Positions 1 through 9,425 of a DNA stretch of 64,000 nt are shown here, one piece after another. Where the stretch lies: assembly GCF_000290615.1 (NCBI RefSeq), contig NZ_ALAS01000118.1, positions 1 through 64,000 on the forward strand. Direction: 5' to 3'. A program made the position numbers and the translations under genes. The notes beneath the pieces are model-generated. The model was not told the origin of the DNA. It did no database searches and was given only the letters and a program-made list of their open reading frames with translations. This DNA is from Heyndrickxia coagulans DSM 1 = ATCC 7050. GTDB taxonomy: Bacteria > Bacillota > Bacilli > Bacillales > Bacillaceae_C. The stretch's first letter is position 1, and each line of letters opens with the position of its first letter.

Positions 1-225
1 GAAGGTTTCAATATTGTCATAATCACTTTTTCCCTGGCAAAGCAAGCCGATATAAGATTTAGCCACATCGCCATTGGAACAAGCCGGATATCGGGAGATA
101 TCAGGGAGTTTATAGGCATTCAACCTGGAAACTAAATTCGTTTGATTTAGTAAATTTCCTACTATCGCTAAGCCAGCTTGGGCAACAATTCGTTCTTTTG
201 TGGGTTCTATCACAAACTTTTTCAT
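1..225 (-). CDS. IS1380-family transposase, N-terminal part (runs off left edge)
   Basis: The reverse strand encodes 75 residues starting MKKFVIEPTKERI, followed by AQAGLAIVGNLL and VAKSYIGLLCQGKSDYDNIE. This is the usual N-terminus of IS1380-type DDE transposases, which cut and paste their own element. The start is the ATG at 223-225. The rest of the gene, with the catalytic triad, lies outside the window, so intactness cannot be judged. The inner end of the element should fall between 226 and about 340, but I could not identify its terminal repeat. The family call comes from sequence recognition and was not searched. Confidence 0.85.
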   Translation of the reverse strand, partial: MKKFVIEPTKERIVAQAGLAIVGNLLNQTNLVSRLNAYKLPDISRYPACSNGDVAKSYIGLLCQGKSDYDNIETF

Positions 226-359
226 GAGATCACCTGAATGTGGAATGAATTTAATTTGTCTGATATACTAATTATACTAAATTTTATGCGATTTGTTTGC
301 CTTTAAGCGGAAATTTCGTCACGGATTCAGGTAATAAGAAAAAACAGGGAGAGATCATC

Positions 360-965
360 GTGTCAGCAGCGTTTGTTCACGGGTTTATTTTAGCTTTGGG
401 GCTTATCTTGCCGCTCGGGGTGCAAAATGTATTTGTCTTTAACCAGGGGGCCGTCCAGCCTTCCTTTTTGAAAGCATTGCCTGCCATTATTACCGCCTCT
501 GTTTGCGATATGGTTTTAATTGCTTTGGCTGTTTTTGGTGTTTCTGTTGTTGTATTGGAATTTGTTTGGCTAAAAGTAGTATTTATGTCCGCGGGGATTT
601 GCTTTCTAGTTTATATGGGCATTGCGACATGGAGGAGCAAACCGGCAGTTCAAAATGGAGACGGCTTATTCAATGCGAAAAAACAAATCCTTTTTGCCGC
701 ATCGGTTTCCTTATTGAATCCTCATGCGATATTGGATACCATCGGGGTAATTGGAACAAGTTCCTTAAACTATGTAGGGGCGGAAAAAGCGGCTTTCTCC
801 ATTGCCTGTATGCTTGTTTCGTGGATCTGGTTCACAGGATTGGCGATTGCGGGAAGAGGGATTGGGAGATTAGGCCAGTCAGGGAGATTTTTACGCTTCA
901 TAAACAAAGTTTCTGCAGTCATCATGTGGGGGATGGCGGTTTATATTGTTCAATCATTGGTTTAA
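360..965 (+). CDS. LysE/ArgO-family amino-acid exporter
   Basis: A 201-residue, very hydrophobic protein with the family opening FILALGLILPLGVQNVFVFNQG and a later NPHAILDT motif. LysE/ArgO proteins export basic amino acids from the cytoplasm; the substrate here is inferred from family only. I chose the GTG at 360, which has GGGAGAG just upstream. The TTG at 297 extends the frame but adds a polar stretch that does not fit the family. The gene stands alone between the transposase fragment and the Dus gene. Confidence 0.85.
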   Translation: MSAAFVHGFILALGLILPLGVQNVFVFNQGAVQPSFLKALPAIITASVCDMVLIALAVFGVSVVVLEFVWLKVVFMSAGICFLVYMGIATWRSKPAVQNGDGLFNAKKQILFAASVSLLNPHAILDTIGVIGTSSLNYVGAEKAAFSIACMLVSWIWFTGLAIAGRGIGRLGQSGRFLRFINKVSAVIMWGMAVYIVQSLV

Positions 966-1166
966 GGCGGCGTTGCTGTAAAACGGCATGGTTTTTTCCA
1001 TCCCCAGGTGTGGCGTTCACGATCGCCCGCTTTGATTTGACAACATTCAAAATAATATCCCGTTTGATAAAAAGGACCGAGCCATGTTATAAGTGTAAAA
1101 GAGGTTAAAATTTTTTGTGTTGGACGTTTGGCCCGGTACCAGACAGGGGAGGTTATGATTTTTATT

Positions 1167-2150
1167 ATGAAAGAAAATTTTTGGCGCGATTTACCACGGC
1201 CATTTTTTATACTGGCACCCATGGAAGATGTGACGGACGTTGTTTTTCGCCATGTTGTAAGTAAAGCGGGCAGGCCGGATGTGTTTTTTACAGAGTTTAC
1301 GAACACGGAAAGTTATTGCCATCCCGAGGGGAACCAAAGTGTGCGCGGCCGCTTGGCGTTTACGGCGGATGAGCAGCCGATTGTGGCCCATATATGGGGG
1401 GACAAGCCCGAATATTTCCGACAAATGAGCATGGGCATGGAAAAACTCGGGTTCAGCGGTGTGGATATCAATATGGGCTGCCCTGTGCCGAATGTAGCAA
1501 CAAAGGGGAAGGGAAGCGGCCTGATCCGCCGTCCGGATGTTGCTGCTGAACTCATACAAGCCGCAAAAGCAGGCGGACTGCCTGTGAGTGTAAAGACGAG
1601 GCTTGGTTACACGTATGTGGATGAATGGCGGGACTGGCTTACGCACATATTGAAACAGGACATCGTGAACCTTTCCATCCATTTGCGTACAAGAAAGGAA
1701 ATGAGCAAAGTGGACGCCCACTGGGAACTCATTCCGGAGATCAAAAAACTGCGTGATGAGGTGGCGCCGGATACCCTTTTGACCATTAATGGGGATATCC
1801 CTGACCGTCAAACCGGCCTTAGATTAGCCCGCCAGTACGGTGTCGACGGGATTATGATCGGGCGCGGCATTTTTAAAAATCCGTTTGCTTTTGAAAAAGA
1901 GCCGAAAGAGCACAGCAGCAAGGAATTGCTTGATCTTTTAAGACTGCATCTGGATCTCTTTGACAAATATTCAACAGAACTGGAGCCGCGCCCGTTTCCA
2001 CCGCTTCGCCGCTTTTTTAAGATCTATGTCAAAGGCTTCCGGGGAGCGAGCGAGTTGCGAAACCAACTAATGAGCACAGATTCAACAGATGAAGTGCGCA
2101 CCTTGCTTGATCACTTTGAAACAAAACAGATGGAGGGGGAAACGGTATAG
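1167..2150 (+). CDS. tRNA-dihydrouridine synthase (Dus family, YfjN-like)
   Basis: Dus enzymes are FMN-dependent and reduce uridine to dihydrouridine in tRNA. The protein starts [24 protein letters not shown], the Dus N-terminal FMN-binding strand. It carries the [10 protein letters not shown] motif with the catalytic Cys near residue 105, then GSGLI, VKTRLGY and the phosphate-binding [10 protein letters not shown] segment near the C-terminus. Length is about 327 residues, normal for the family. An AGGGGAGG ribosome site ends at 1152. It is 2 nt from an in-frame ATG at 1155 and 14 nt from the ATG at 1167; I favour 1167 because the family begins there, but 1155 is possible. Confidence 0.9.
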   Translation: MKENFWRDLPRPFFILAPMEDVTDVVFRHVVSKAGRPDVFFTEFTNTESYCHPEGNQSVRGRLAFTADEQPIVAHIWGDKPEYFRQMSMGMEKLGFSGVDINMGCPVPNVATKGKGSGLIRRPDVAAELIQAAKAGGLPVSVKTRLGYTYVDEWRDWLTHILKQDIVNLSIHLRTRKEMSKVDAHWELIPEIKKLRDEVAPDTLLTINGDIPDRQTGLRLARQYGVDGIMIGRGIFKNPFAFEKEPKEHSSKELLDLLRLHLDLFDKYSTELEPRPFPPLRRFFKIYVKGFRGASELRNQLMSTDSTDEVRTLLDHFETKQMEGETV

Positions 2151-2470
2151 CATTCCCCCTGAATACCCCCGATACAAAAACAGCCCGGTTTTTATATCTT
2201 TTTCATCGCAATAGATGCGCGGCTGTGCCAAACGGCAGGAAAGCCCCGTAGGCCAATACACCCGGCTCTTTCCATCTGCCGCGGCACCCGCACCGGCATA
2301 TGATTCAGCCGTTGAAACGGCTCCCGCAGAAAAGAAACCCATCGTTCCGGGTTTTCAGCCGTTTTGGCGGATCAGAAATCCCCGCTGCCCCTTATGCAGT
2401 TGAAATGCCTGAAACTTTTTCTGCTGCCGCCCGTATAAAAAAGTAACAATGATGAGGAGGGGAAATCGCC
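2151..2470 (+). other. 320-bp stretch with no supported gene
   Basis: Short open frames exist on both strands (for example 2215-2403), but none has a ribosome site or a recognisable product. I see no clear promoter. A ribosome site for the next gene lies at about 2454-2462. Confidence 0.6.
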
Positions 2471-2677
2471 ATGCCTGAAAAAGGGTGCGTGAAGTGCGGG
2501 TCTAAGCATGCGGGGAAAAAAGAAGTGGCAATGACGGGAACAGGTCTGTCAAAATTATTTGATGTCCAGAACAACACGTTCATTGTCGTGTATTGCAAAA
2601 ACTGCGGTTATTCGGAGTTCTATCATAAACAAACCTCTACCGCCGCTAATGTTCTGGACTTATTCTTCGGGGGTTAA
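2471..2677 (+). CDS. Small zinc-ribbon protein
   Basis: A 68-residue protein with two CxxC pairs, Cys6/Cys9 and Cys42/Cys45, forming one zinc ribbon of the kind found in small nucleic-acid-binding proteins of Bacillus. A strong GAGGAGGGG precedes the ATG. The stop is 19 nt ahead of the next gene's TTG, so the two are probably co-transcribed. The target is unknown. Confidence 0.8.
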   Translation: MPEKGCVKCGSKHAGKKEVAMTGTGLSKLFDVQNNTFIVVYCKNCGYSEFYHKQTSTAANVLDLFFGG

Positions 2678-2696
2678 TCCGGGGGAGGGTGCTATA

Positions 2697-3200
2697 TTGG
2701 AAACAAAGCTGATTATCATAAGGGGAAACTCCGGAAGCGGAAAAACAACGATCGCCAAAAGGCTTCAAAGCCATTTAGGTTCTGGAACGCTTCTTGTTTC
2801 ACAAGATACCGTCCGGCGTGAAATGTTAAAGGTGCCGGACAAAGAAGGAAACCTCTCTGTTGAGCTCATTCGCCAAATTGCGGAATATGGCAAAGGAAAA
2901 TGCAGATTTGTGATTGTCGAAGGCATTTTAAACAAAAACCGTTACGGGGAAATGTTGTCCCGTTTAATGAAATTCTACCATCCAAAGGCGTATATTTATT
3001 ATTTTCGCTTAACGTTTTGGGAAACAGTCAGACGCCATAATATGCGTTTGAAAAAAACGGAATTTGGAGAAGAAGCTTTGCGCGCCTGGTGGAATCCGAG
3101 AGACGAACTCGGGGTGAAAGGGGAAACCATGTTAACAAATGAAATGTCACAGGATGAAATCATAAAACTGATGGCGGATCAACTGGAAAATGATCTTTGA
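2697..3200 (+). CDS. P-loop ATP-binding protein, kinase/zeta-toxin-like
   Basis: About 167 residues with a Walker A loop GNSGSGKT at residues 10-17, then SQDTVRREML and FVIVEGILN, the layout of small-molecule kinases of the AAA_33/zeta-toxin-like fold. It probably phosphorylates a small metabolite in the cytoplasm; the substrate is unknown. The start is TTG at 2697, which has GGGGGAGGG about 7 nt upstream. The longer open frame from 2559 overlaps the zinc-ribbon gene in another phase and is not credible as coding. Confidence 0.8.
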   Translation: METKLIIIRGNSGSGKTTIAKRLQSHLGSGTLLVSQDTVRREMLKVPDKEGNLSVELIRQIAEYGKGKCRFVIVEGILNKNRYGEMLSRLMKFYHPKAYIYYFRLTFWETVRRHNMRLKKTEFGEEALRAWWNPRDELGVKGETMLTNEMSQDEIIKLMADQLENDL

Positions 3201-3275
3201 TCCGGTATGAGCAATACGAATTTTTGTCTTGCCGGTATGAAGTGAAATGAAGAAAACATGTTTAAAGGTGATGGA

Positions 3276-3770
3276 ATGTATTCAGATATAAATGAACCTC
3301 GACAAACATTATCCAAAGATGCAATAAAGGTTTGGATCATACGTGAGACGCTGGAGGCCGGAGCAGGGGTTGTGGTTCTCGCCGTGTTGCTTTATCTCGA
3401 CCATCGCTTTGCCTGGCCGGCATGGATCGGCTGGATATTATACGGTTTACTCGTGTTGGATATAGGCAGTATGATCTGGTCATGGATAAGTTCGTATTTT
3501 CGCTATAAAAATTGGCGTTACGATGTGAACGAAGAATTTTTACAAATGAAATTGGGTGTGCTGAACGAAAAACATTCTTTGGTTCCGATGACCAAAATCC
3601 AATCGGTTGCAACCGAACAAGGCCCCATTTTAAAGAAATACAGGCTCTGTTCCGTGACTGTGGACACCATGGGGACGTCCCATACCATTCCGGCTCTGCC
3701 TAAAGAGGAGGCCATTGCGTTAAGAAACCGAATTGCGCGTTATGCAAAAATCAGGGAGGTGGAATCGTGA
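3276..3770 (+). CDS. ydbS: YdbS-like bacterial PH-domain membrane protein
   Basis: About 164 residues with two hydrophobic helices near residues 30-75, followed by one bPH_2 (DUF304) domain including YDVNEEFLQMKLGVLNEK. In B. subtilis, YdbS and YdbT are paired membrane proteins linked to cell-envelope antimicrobial resistance. That role is carried over by homology. AAAGGTGAT supports the ATG at 3276 over the ATG at 3258. The 3' end overlaps the next gene by 4 nt, so translation is probably coupled. Confidence 0.85.
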   Translation: MYSDINEPRQTLSKDAIKVWIIRETLEAGAGVVVLAVLLYLDHRFAWPAWIGWILYGLLVLDIGSMIWSWISSYFRYKNWRYDVNEEFLQMKLGVLNEKHSLVPMTKIQSVATEQGPILKKYRLCSVTVDTMGTSHTIPALPKEEAIALRNRIARYAKIREVES

Positions 3771-5233
3771 AGAAAAAACGGTACCATCCCCTTTTGATCT
3801 TGTTTCGTATCGGTGATTTTGTAAAAAGCTATTTCATCCTTTTCATTATCTTATTTATCGTAAATGCCGGTTCCCGTTCTCCCGTGCTTACATATGGCAG
3901 ATATTTGTTTTTGCTCTTTTTTGCAATCGTGATGGTATATCATTTTTTGAAATGGTACACACATAAATATGCACTGGATGAAAGCGCCTTTCATCTGTAT
4001 AGAGGCATATTCAACAAAACAGAACGAACGATTCCTTTTTCGAAAATCCAAAACATTAACCGCCATACATCCTTTTTTCACCGGATTTTTCATGTCACCT
4101 CTGTCAGCTTTGAAACCGGTATCTCCGGGGATGAAGCGGCCGTGTTATTTGAAGTGATTACCCGGAAAGAAGCGGAAAGAATCATTGACATCGTACAGAA
4201 TGATAAGCGTAAAACGTTTGAACCGGATGCGGAAGAAAAGGAAAAGGAACGGGTGGTCCATTTTAAACCGACGAGAAAAGATACGTTAAAAGCAAGTTTT
4301 ACATCTTTAAGCCCGCTTGCCGTCATCCCTGTATTTTTTTCTTTTTATTCGAATGTGGACGATATTGTTGATATTGATAAAAAGGCGAGAGGGATGCTCT
4401 CTTATATAATCAGTTCCTGGTGGATTGTATCGGGTATTGTTCTTTTTGTGGCCCTTATTGCGGTGATTTTCGGCATGGCACGGACCTTTTTGAAGTATGG
4501 GAAATATGAAATCTCCTCTGATGATGAGCGGATTTATATTACCAAAGGGGTAATTGAAGAAACGTCTTTTTTTATCGAAAAGCATAAAGTGCAGGCTGTT
4601 GAAGTGGAACAGTCTTTGTTGAAACGGCTGCTCGGGCTGGCGGAAGTAAAGCTGACGAGTGCAGGAAGGCTTGACTTTGAAGGGGAGAAACTTGAATTAA
4701 ACTCGCTGTATCCTTTTTTGCCGGTTAAAAGGGCGTACGAAATCATAAACGAGATATTGCCGGACTATGAAGTGGCACAGAAGATGAGGCAGCTTCCCAA
4801 GAAATCTTTATGGGTCCGGCTGCTTGCCCCGAGCTGGATTTGGATCATCGCCACAGTCGTGTTATATTTTTGGAAGCCAGAAATTTTCGGCTTGCGTGTT
4901 CCGTGGTGGCTTTTGTCCTCTTTTCTGTTCGTATCGATACTGGTCGCAAGATGGATCGGTTATTTACATACGAAATATGTATTGAATGACCGTTTTATTC
5001 AGTTACAATCGGGCATTTTTACGACTTCTTTGTTCCTTTCCAAGCGGGAAAAAGTGATTGAAGTGCGCGTTTCCCGGAACTTTTTTCAAAAATGGCTGGG
5101 CCTTGCCTCCATTGAAACGATGAATCGTGCAAAACCGATTCAATTTAACGGGGTAAAGGATGTCCCCACCGAATTTGCCTGGATGTTTTACAAATGGTAT
5201 ATGGGGCGGGGAAAGGAAGTTAAAGTGGAATGA
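3767..5233 (+). CDS. ydbT: YdbT-like protein with repeated PH domains
   Basis: 488 residues. Pairs of transmembrane helices alternate with three bPH_2 domains, seen as YALDESAFHLYRGIF (about 70), YEISSDDERIYITKGVI (about 245) and YVLNDRFIQLQSGIF (about 405). This tripartite design is that of B. subtilis YdbT. It overlaps ydbS by 4 nt with GGGAGGTGG upstream, so the two are one transcription unit and probably one membrane complex. Confidence 0.87.
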   Translation: MKKKRYHPLLILFRIGDFVKSYFILFIILFIVNAGSRSPVLTYGRYLFLLFFAIVMVYHFLKWYTHKYALDESAFHLYRGIFNKTERTIPFSKIQNINRHTSFFHRIFHVTSVSFETGISGDEAAVLFEVITRKEAERIIDIVQNDKRKTFEPDAEEKEKERVVHFKPTRKDTLKASFTSLSPLAVIPVFFSFYSNVDDIVDIDKKARGMLSYIISSWWIVSGIVLFVALIAVIFGMARTFLKYGKYEISSDDERIYITKGVIEETSFFIEKHKVQAVEVEQSLLKRLLGLAEVKLTSAGRLDFEGEKLELNSLYPFLPVKRAYEIINEILPDYEVAQKMRQLPKKSLWVRLLAPSWIWIIATVVLYFWKPEIFGLRVPWWLLSSFLFVSILVARWIGYLHTKYVLNDRFIQLQSGIFTTSLFLSKREKVIEVRVSRNFFQKWLGLASIETMNRAKPIQFNGVKDVPTEFAWMFYKWYMGRGKEVKVE

Positions 5234-5305
5234 CTGTTTTGGCCTTCATATGATCACGGTTTTCATGCAGTCCCGGCACATGCCGGGAGCAGAGGAGGGA
5301 TCTGA

Positions 5306-5788
5306 TTGACGTTTATCCTTTGGACGGCCATTGTGATTTTATTCATCTTAAGTTTTGCAGGCATCATCTATCCTGTCATTCCATCTATTGTGATGCTGTG
5401 GGCCGGATTTGCAGTCTATCAGTTTTTCATTAATCCGCATGCATTGTCTGTCTGGTTTTGGATCAGCATGGTCATCTTAAGCATTGTCCTTATTGCGGCG
5501 GATATCATTGCAAACGGATATTTTGTAAAAAAATACGGCGGGTCCAAAATATCTGAAAGGGTTGCTGCGGTTGCAACGATTGTTGGCTCTTTTGTCATTC
5601 CGCCTTTTGGAATTATCCTTGTTCCGTTTGTTTGTGTATGTATAACGGAGATCCTGATGACGAAAAATCCCGTCCAGGCTGTAAAAGTGGGCGTTGCCAC
5701 GATCATTGGGTTTCTTAACAGCAGTATCGCCAAAGCATTCATACAGATCGTCATGATCGTTTGGTTTGGTTTAGCCGTTTCTTTTTAA
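5306..5788 (+). CDS. DUF456 membrane protein (YqgC-like)
   Basis: 160 residues, almost entirely hydrophobic, with the DUF456 pattern of paired helices and a central glycine-rich segment GYFVKKYGGSKISE. The start is TTG at 5306, preceded by GAGGAGGG at a normal distance. No biochemical role is established for the family. It is followed by a strong bidirectional terminator. Confidence 0.8.
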   Translation: MTFILWTAIVILFILSFAGIIYPVIPSIVMLWAGFAVYQFFINPHALSVWFWISMVILSIVLIAADIIANGYFVKKYGGSKISERVAAVATIVGSFVIPPFGIILVPFVCVCITEILMTKNPVQAVKVGVATIIGFLNSSIAKAFIQIVMIVWFGLAVSF

Positions 5789-5820
5789 CGGATTTTCGGT
5801 TTCTTTTACGGCAGCCGGTT

Positions 5821-5868
5821 GCATAATAGAAAAAAGCCCCGTTAACACAGGGCTTTTTTCTATTATGC
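5821..5868. terminator. Bidirectional terminator
   Basis: An 18-bp perfect inverted repeat (5821-5838 and 5851-5868) with a GC core flanked by A and T tracts lies between the convergent DUF456 and tcyP genes. It overlaps the tcyP stop codon. Confidence 0.9.
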
Positions 5869-7251
5869 TTCAAGAAGATCGGCATCTTCCTGTTGATATA
5901 TTTTTTTGTCCATTTCTCCGGTGATTTTGCCGGTTAAAATACCGGAAGTCATGGCGCCGCTGACATTTAATGCCGTCCGGCCCATGTCAATCAGCGGTTC
6001 AACAGAGATCAGAAGGCCGACAATCGCAATCGGCAGGTTGAGCACTGACAAGACAATCAGGGATGCGAAAGTGGCGCCCCCGCCGACACCCGCAACGCCG
6101 AATGAGCTGACAACTACAACAAGGATCAGCGTAATAATGAAAGACGGGCTTGCCGGGTTGATGCCGGCAGAAGGGGCAACCATAATGGCCAGCATTGCCG
6201 GATAAATGCCGGCGCAACCGTTTTGCCCGATGGACAGGCCAAAGGAAGCCGAAAAATTGGCGATCCCTTCTGAAATGCCGAAACGTTTTGTTTGTGTTTC
6301 AATGTTGAGCGGCAGCGTGCCAGCACTGGAACGGGAAGTAAAGGCAAAGGTGAGTGCCGGCAGCGCCTTTTGCACATATCGTACCGGGCTCAATTTTGCC
6401 AGGCTGATAAGCAGCAAATGAACCAGGAACATGACGATAATCGCTGTATAAGAAGCCAGCACAAACTTTGCCAGTTTTACAATCGCGCCATAGTCGCTTG
6501 AGGCTGTGACCTTGGTGATCAATGCGAGCACTCCATATGGCGTTAATCTTAAAATAAGGGTAACCACCCTCATCACGATCGTATACAAAGTATCAATAAT
6601 TTTTGCAAAATGTTCCGCCTGCTCAGGTTGTTTGCGTTTTACCCCGAGATAGGCCATCCCCAATATGGCGGAGAAAATCACCACCGCGATTGTGGAAGTC
6701 GGGCGTGCGCCGGTTAAATCTGCAAACGGGTTATTCGGCAGAAAGGAAACGATTTGTTGCGGAATGGTCATGTCTTTTACGCTGGCGACGCTTGTTTTCA
6801 ATTCCGCATTCCGTGCGGCTTCAGCGGCACCCTGCGTTAAGTGGATGCCATCCAGCCCGTAAAGAAGCGCGGATGCGATTCCGAGCGCAGCGGCAATCGC
6901 AGTCGTGCCAAGTAAAAAAGCGAGTACAAGAAAGCTGATTTTTCCTATGTTTTTGGTTAATTTCAGCCTCGTAAACGCCGCTAAAATGGAAATGGAGACA
7001 AGCGGCATGACGACCATCTGCAACAGCGAAACATAACCGCTGCCGACAATATTAAGCCAGTCGATCGTATGGTTGGTCACATACGACGCCGTGCCGTACA
7101 AGAAATGCAGGATAATGCCGAAAACGATGCCAATGCCCAATGCCGAGAAAACGCGTTTTGAAAACGAAACATGTTTTCTTTGCATGGCATACAAACCGGC
7201 CAAAAGGATCATGAAGACGGCCAGATTGATGATAATGTATAAAATGTCCAA
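5863..7251 (-). CDS. tcyP: L-cystine:proton/sodium symporter TcyP
   Basis: 462 residues of the dicarboxylate/amino-acid:cation symporter family. Key segments are YAMQRKHVSFSKRVF, the glutamate-transporter-like hairpin FTSRSSAGTLPLN, SFGLSIGQNGCAGIYPAM and EPLIDMGRTALNVSG. It closely resembles B. subtilis TcyP, the high-affinity cystine importer. An AAAGGAGGGG sits inside the longer open frame and points to TTG 7251 as the start. Sulfur-dependent control is known in B. subtilis but no site was identified here. Confidence 0.9.
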   Translation of the reverse strand: MDILYIIINLAVFMILLAGLYAMQRKHVSFSKRVFSALGIGIVFGIILHFLYGTASYVTNHTIDWLNIVGSGYVSLLQMVVMPLVSISILAAFTRLKLTKNIGKISFLVLAFLLGTTAIAAALGIASALLYGLDGIHLTQGAAEAARNAELKTSVASVKDMTIPQQIVSFLPNNPFADLTGARPTSTIAVVIFSAILGMAYLGVKRKQPEQAEHFAKIIDTLYTIVMRVVTLILRLTPYGVLALITKVTASSDYGAIVKLAKFVLASYTAIIVMFLVHLLLISLAKLSPVRYVQKALPALTFAFTSRSSAGTLPLNIETQTKRFGISEGIANFSASFGLSIGQNGCAGIYPAMLAIMVAPSAGINPASPSFIITLILVVVVSSFGVAGVGGGATFASLIVLSVLNLPIAIVGLLISVEPLIDMGRTALNVSGAMTSGILTGKITGEMDKKIYQQEDADLLEA

Positions 7252-7416
7252 CTTTTCCCCTCCTTTTGTTAACATTTTTCATCTTAATCATCTTATTCCG
7301 ATATGTCAAGTGCGTTTTTTGGCGGCGGAATTTTATGCACCATTGGTTACTTGTCCGTTTCAATCTGTTCCTTTCTTTCATTTAATATATTGAAAAAAGA
7401 ATGGGAGGTGAAGAGT

Positions 7417-7779
7417 TTGGAAAAACGGCGGAAAAAGACACCAGTCGTCCCTTGGATGCACGATCATCATGACGATGGGAGAGCGGACAATACCAATGCA
7501 GGAAACAGCGCTGTACAGCCTGAAGACCGTTACGATCATACCGGCAATGTAAGCAGCACCGGCAATCAATCCAATCGTACCAGCAACACGGTATTTTGCG
7601 AACCGCGGTATGTTTATAAGGACACTTATGTTGAAAGAAACATCACTTATGTGCACCCCATCATCCAGGTAAACAGGAAACATGTTGTAAACGTTCCGCG
7701 CCATATTTACCAAAGATATGAACAGAACATGACAGTAGATCCGGGTATTCCGGATGAATGCGATCATTGTGACGAGTAA
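7417..7779 (+). CDS. CotD-like inner spore coat protein
   Basis: 120 residues, His- and Asn-rich, with the CotD-type core VHPIIQVNRKHVVNVPRHIYQ near residues 75-100. CotD proteins are assembled into the inner spore coat under late mother-cell control. The start TTG at 7417 has GGGAGGTGA upstream. A terminator follows at 7816. Confidence 0.8.
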   Translation: MEKRRKKTPVVPWMHDHHDDGRADNTNAGNSAVQPEDRYDHTGNVSSTGNQSNRTSNTVFCEPRYVYKDTYVERNITYVHPIIQVNRKHVVNVPRHIYQRYEQNMTVDPGIPDECDHCDE

Positions 7780-7815
7780 TGAAAAGAAACGCCCCGGTTA
7801 AAACCGGGAACTTTT

Positions 7816-7850
7816 AAGCCGGATCCAATGGTTTCCGGCTTTCTTTTTTT
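7816..7850 (+). terminator. Rho-independent terminator after the coat gene
   Basis: An 8-bp stem (7816-7823 with 7834-7841) is followed by a run of T at 7844-7850. Confidence 0.85.
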
Positions 7851-7922
7851 CAAACACGATGAAGCGGCGGGCCGTTTACCGGGGGTACTGCGGGAATACC
7901 GGTAAAGGGATGAGATATTGAA

Positions 7923-7975
7923 TTGGGATAAAAATACATCGAAATATAATAACAATTTATCGTAAAACGATAAAT
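7923..7975 (+). promoter_or_regulatory. Promoter and palindromic operator of yoaS-yozG
   Basis: A TTGGGA box (7923-7928), a 16-bp spacer and a perfect TATAAT (7945-7950) make a sigma-A promoter. A 21-bp palindrome with 9-bp arms (7955-7963, 7967-7975) covers the expected start site. A palindrome placed there suits a repressor, most simply the Cro/C1-type regulator encoded two genes downstream. That assignment is inference. Confidence 0.65.
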
Positions 7976-8020
7976 CATGTGCTAAAATCAAAACGACAAT
8001 TCATCAGTGAGGTATTTTTT

Positions 8021-8503
8021 ATGAAACGGGGATCAACCCTCTTTTTAAGGCTGGCGGTCATTTTGATTGGCATCCCGATACTTGCTTTGTGCATTTTTGT
8101 GGTACCGGAAATCGGAAAACTGGCAGACCGCCTGGTTCCGGATTTTGCTTTTATGGAATTTCTCGTGCTGCTTGTGATGTACGGGGTGGCACTCCCTTTT
8201 TACTTTGCATTGTACCAGGCTTTCATACTCTTGGGTTTGATAGACAAAAACACTGCTTTTTCGGCAAATTCCGTAACAGCTCTGAAAAAAATTAAATCCT
8301 GTGCCGCAGCGATCGGCCTGTTGTACTTGGCAGGCAGCCCGCTTTTTTATCTCATGGCGGATAGAGATGATGCCCCGGGGATTCTCGCCATTTGTTTTTT
8401 TATTATTTTTGCATCAGCGGTCATCACCGTCTTTGCCGCTGTGCTTGAGAGGCTTTTGCAGGAAGCGATTGAAATAAAAAATGAAAATGATTTAACGGTC
8501 TGA
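8021..8503 (+). CDS. yoaS: DUF2975 membrane protein (YoaS-like)
   Basis: 160 residues with about four transmembrane helices and the DUF2975 pattern. It begins at ATG 8021 behind a GTGAGGT site. It is followed after 10 nt by a small Cro-type regulator, the same order as yoaS-yozG in B. subtilis. DUF2975 proteins are usually paired with such regulators. Function is unknown. Confidence 0.8.
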   Translation: MKRGSTLFLRLAVILIGIPILALCIFVVPEIGKLADRLVPDFAFMEFLVLLVMYGVALPFYFALYQAFILLGLIDKNTAFSANSVTALKKIKSCAAAIGLLYLAGSPLFYLMADRDDAPGILAICFFIIFASAVITVFAAVLERLLQEAIEIKNENDLTV

Positions 8504-8513
8504 GGTGGAAAAT

Positions 8514-8729
8514 ATGGCGATCATCATCAATATTGATGTCATGCTGGCAAAAAGGAAAATGAGTGTGACGGAACTTTCGGAGCGGGTCGGCATTACCATG
8601 GCCAATCTGTCGATATTGAAAAACGGGAAAGCAAAGGCGATCCGATTATCCACTTTGGACGCGATATGCAAGGCGTTGGAATGCCAGCCCGGCGATATTT
8701 TGGAATACCGGGGAACAGAGGAGGAGTGA
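8514..8729 (+). CDS. yozG: YozG-like Cro/C1-type HTH regulator
   Basis: 71 residues: a helix-turn-helix with KMSVTELSERVGITMANLSILKNG, then STLDAICKALECQPGDILEY. This is the XRE domain with almost nothing else. ATG 8514 is preceded by GAGGTGG, and a GTG at 8505 would overlap that site. It sits between yoaS and the yoaT remnant and probably binds the palindrome at 7955-7975. Confidence 0.85.
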   Translation: MAIIINIDVMLAKRKMSVTELSERVGITMANLSILKNGKAKAIRLSTLDAICKALECQPGDILEYRGTEEE

Positions 8730-8731
8730 CC

Positions 8732-9009
8732 ATGGAGGCAACCGTTCAAAAGCATATTCAGAAAAAAACGGCAAGGCTGCGAATGAAGCAATGAAGCGGG
8801 TGCTCATCCAACTCCTCTCATTTGCCCGGGAGCAGGCCCTGTCCTGCCTGTTTTCTGTTGTGATTTTTGCGTCTTTGGCGCTGACAAAAATCGTGCCGCT
8901 CCCATTTTTGCCACGGTATGACTGGCTGCTCATCGGATTTCAGGGACGTTTTTTTCCTGGATTGCCGGCTGTGCTTAAAACATACAAATGCAAGCATGAC
9001 ATCTTTTAG
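8732..9009 (+). pseudogene. yoaT: Truncated DUF817 membrane protein gene (yoaT remnant)
   Basis: The stretch from ATG 8791 encodes LIQLLSFAREQALSCLFSVVIF and ALTKIVPLPFLPRYDWLLI, the N-terminal part of DUF817 (YoaT) proteins. YoaT is the next gene after yozG in B. subtilis, where the full protein is roughly 270 residues. Here homology stops after about 50 residues and the frame ends at 9009. A short frame from 8732 (20 codons) overlaps the start. The missing 3' end lies at the left border of the Wadjet genes, which suggests a deletion or replacement here. Confidence 0.65.
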
Positions 9010-9425
9010 CCTTTACCAAAATTGTCAAATTTGTGGTTTCCATCCATCTCTAAAAACCATCGCTTCTGCCGATATAAATATAGAAAGTAAAATTAAAGGC
9101 AGAAAAGAGGTAGAGAACTTGCATTTAACAGCCATAAAATCCAGAAGAAAGGGTGGACATGGTATCATTCTTTTTTCAGTATGATGGGCAAATTTTTCAT
9201 TTGCAGGCTCATCATTGCGGTGGTGAGGAAAATCAACAGGGGAAAGGTGTCTGTAACCTAAAAGGCTGCCGAAATTTTACCGGCAGCCTTTGCTGTTCCC
9301 GCATAAAAAGTACATGTGCACGAAAGGCTCAGCCCGCTCCAAACCTGCAAAAACATATTTTCCATGTCAAAATTCCTGCAAATCTTATACAATAGAAGTA
9401 ATACGACCAAAACGTGGTGAAACGA
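9010..9425 (+). other. Region upstream of jetA with one hairpin
   Basis: No gene is supported in this 416-bp stretch. It holds an 11-bp perfect hairpin (9261-9271 with 9281-9291) without a T tract, and a TATACAAT-like -10 box at 9386-9393 with no convincing -35. The latter may be the jet promoter. Confidence 0.5.

Noticed and set aside
2215-2403. 62-codon open frame after the Dus gene
   Set aside because: Pro/Ala-rich, no ribosome site, no known family.
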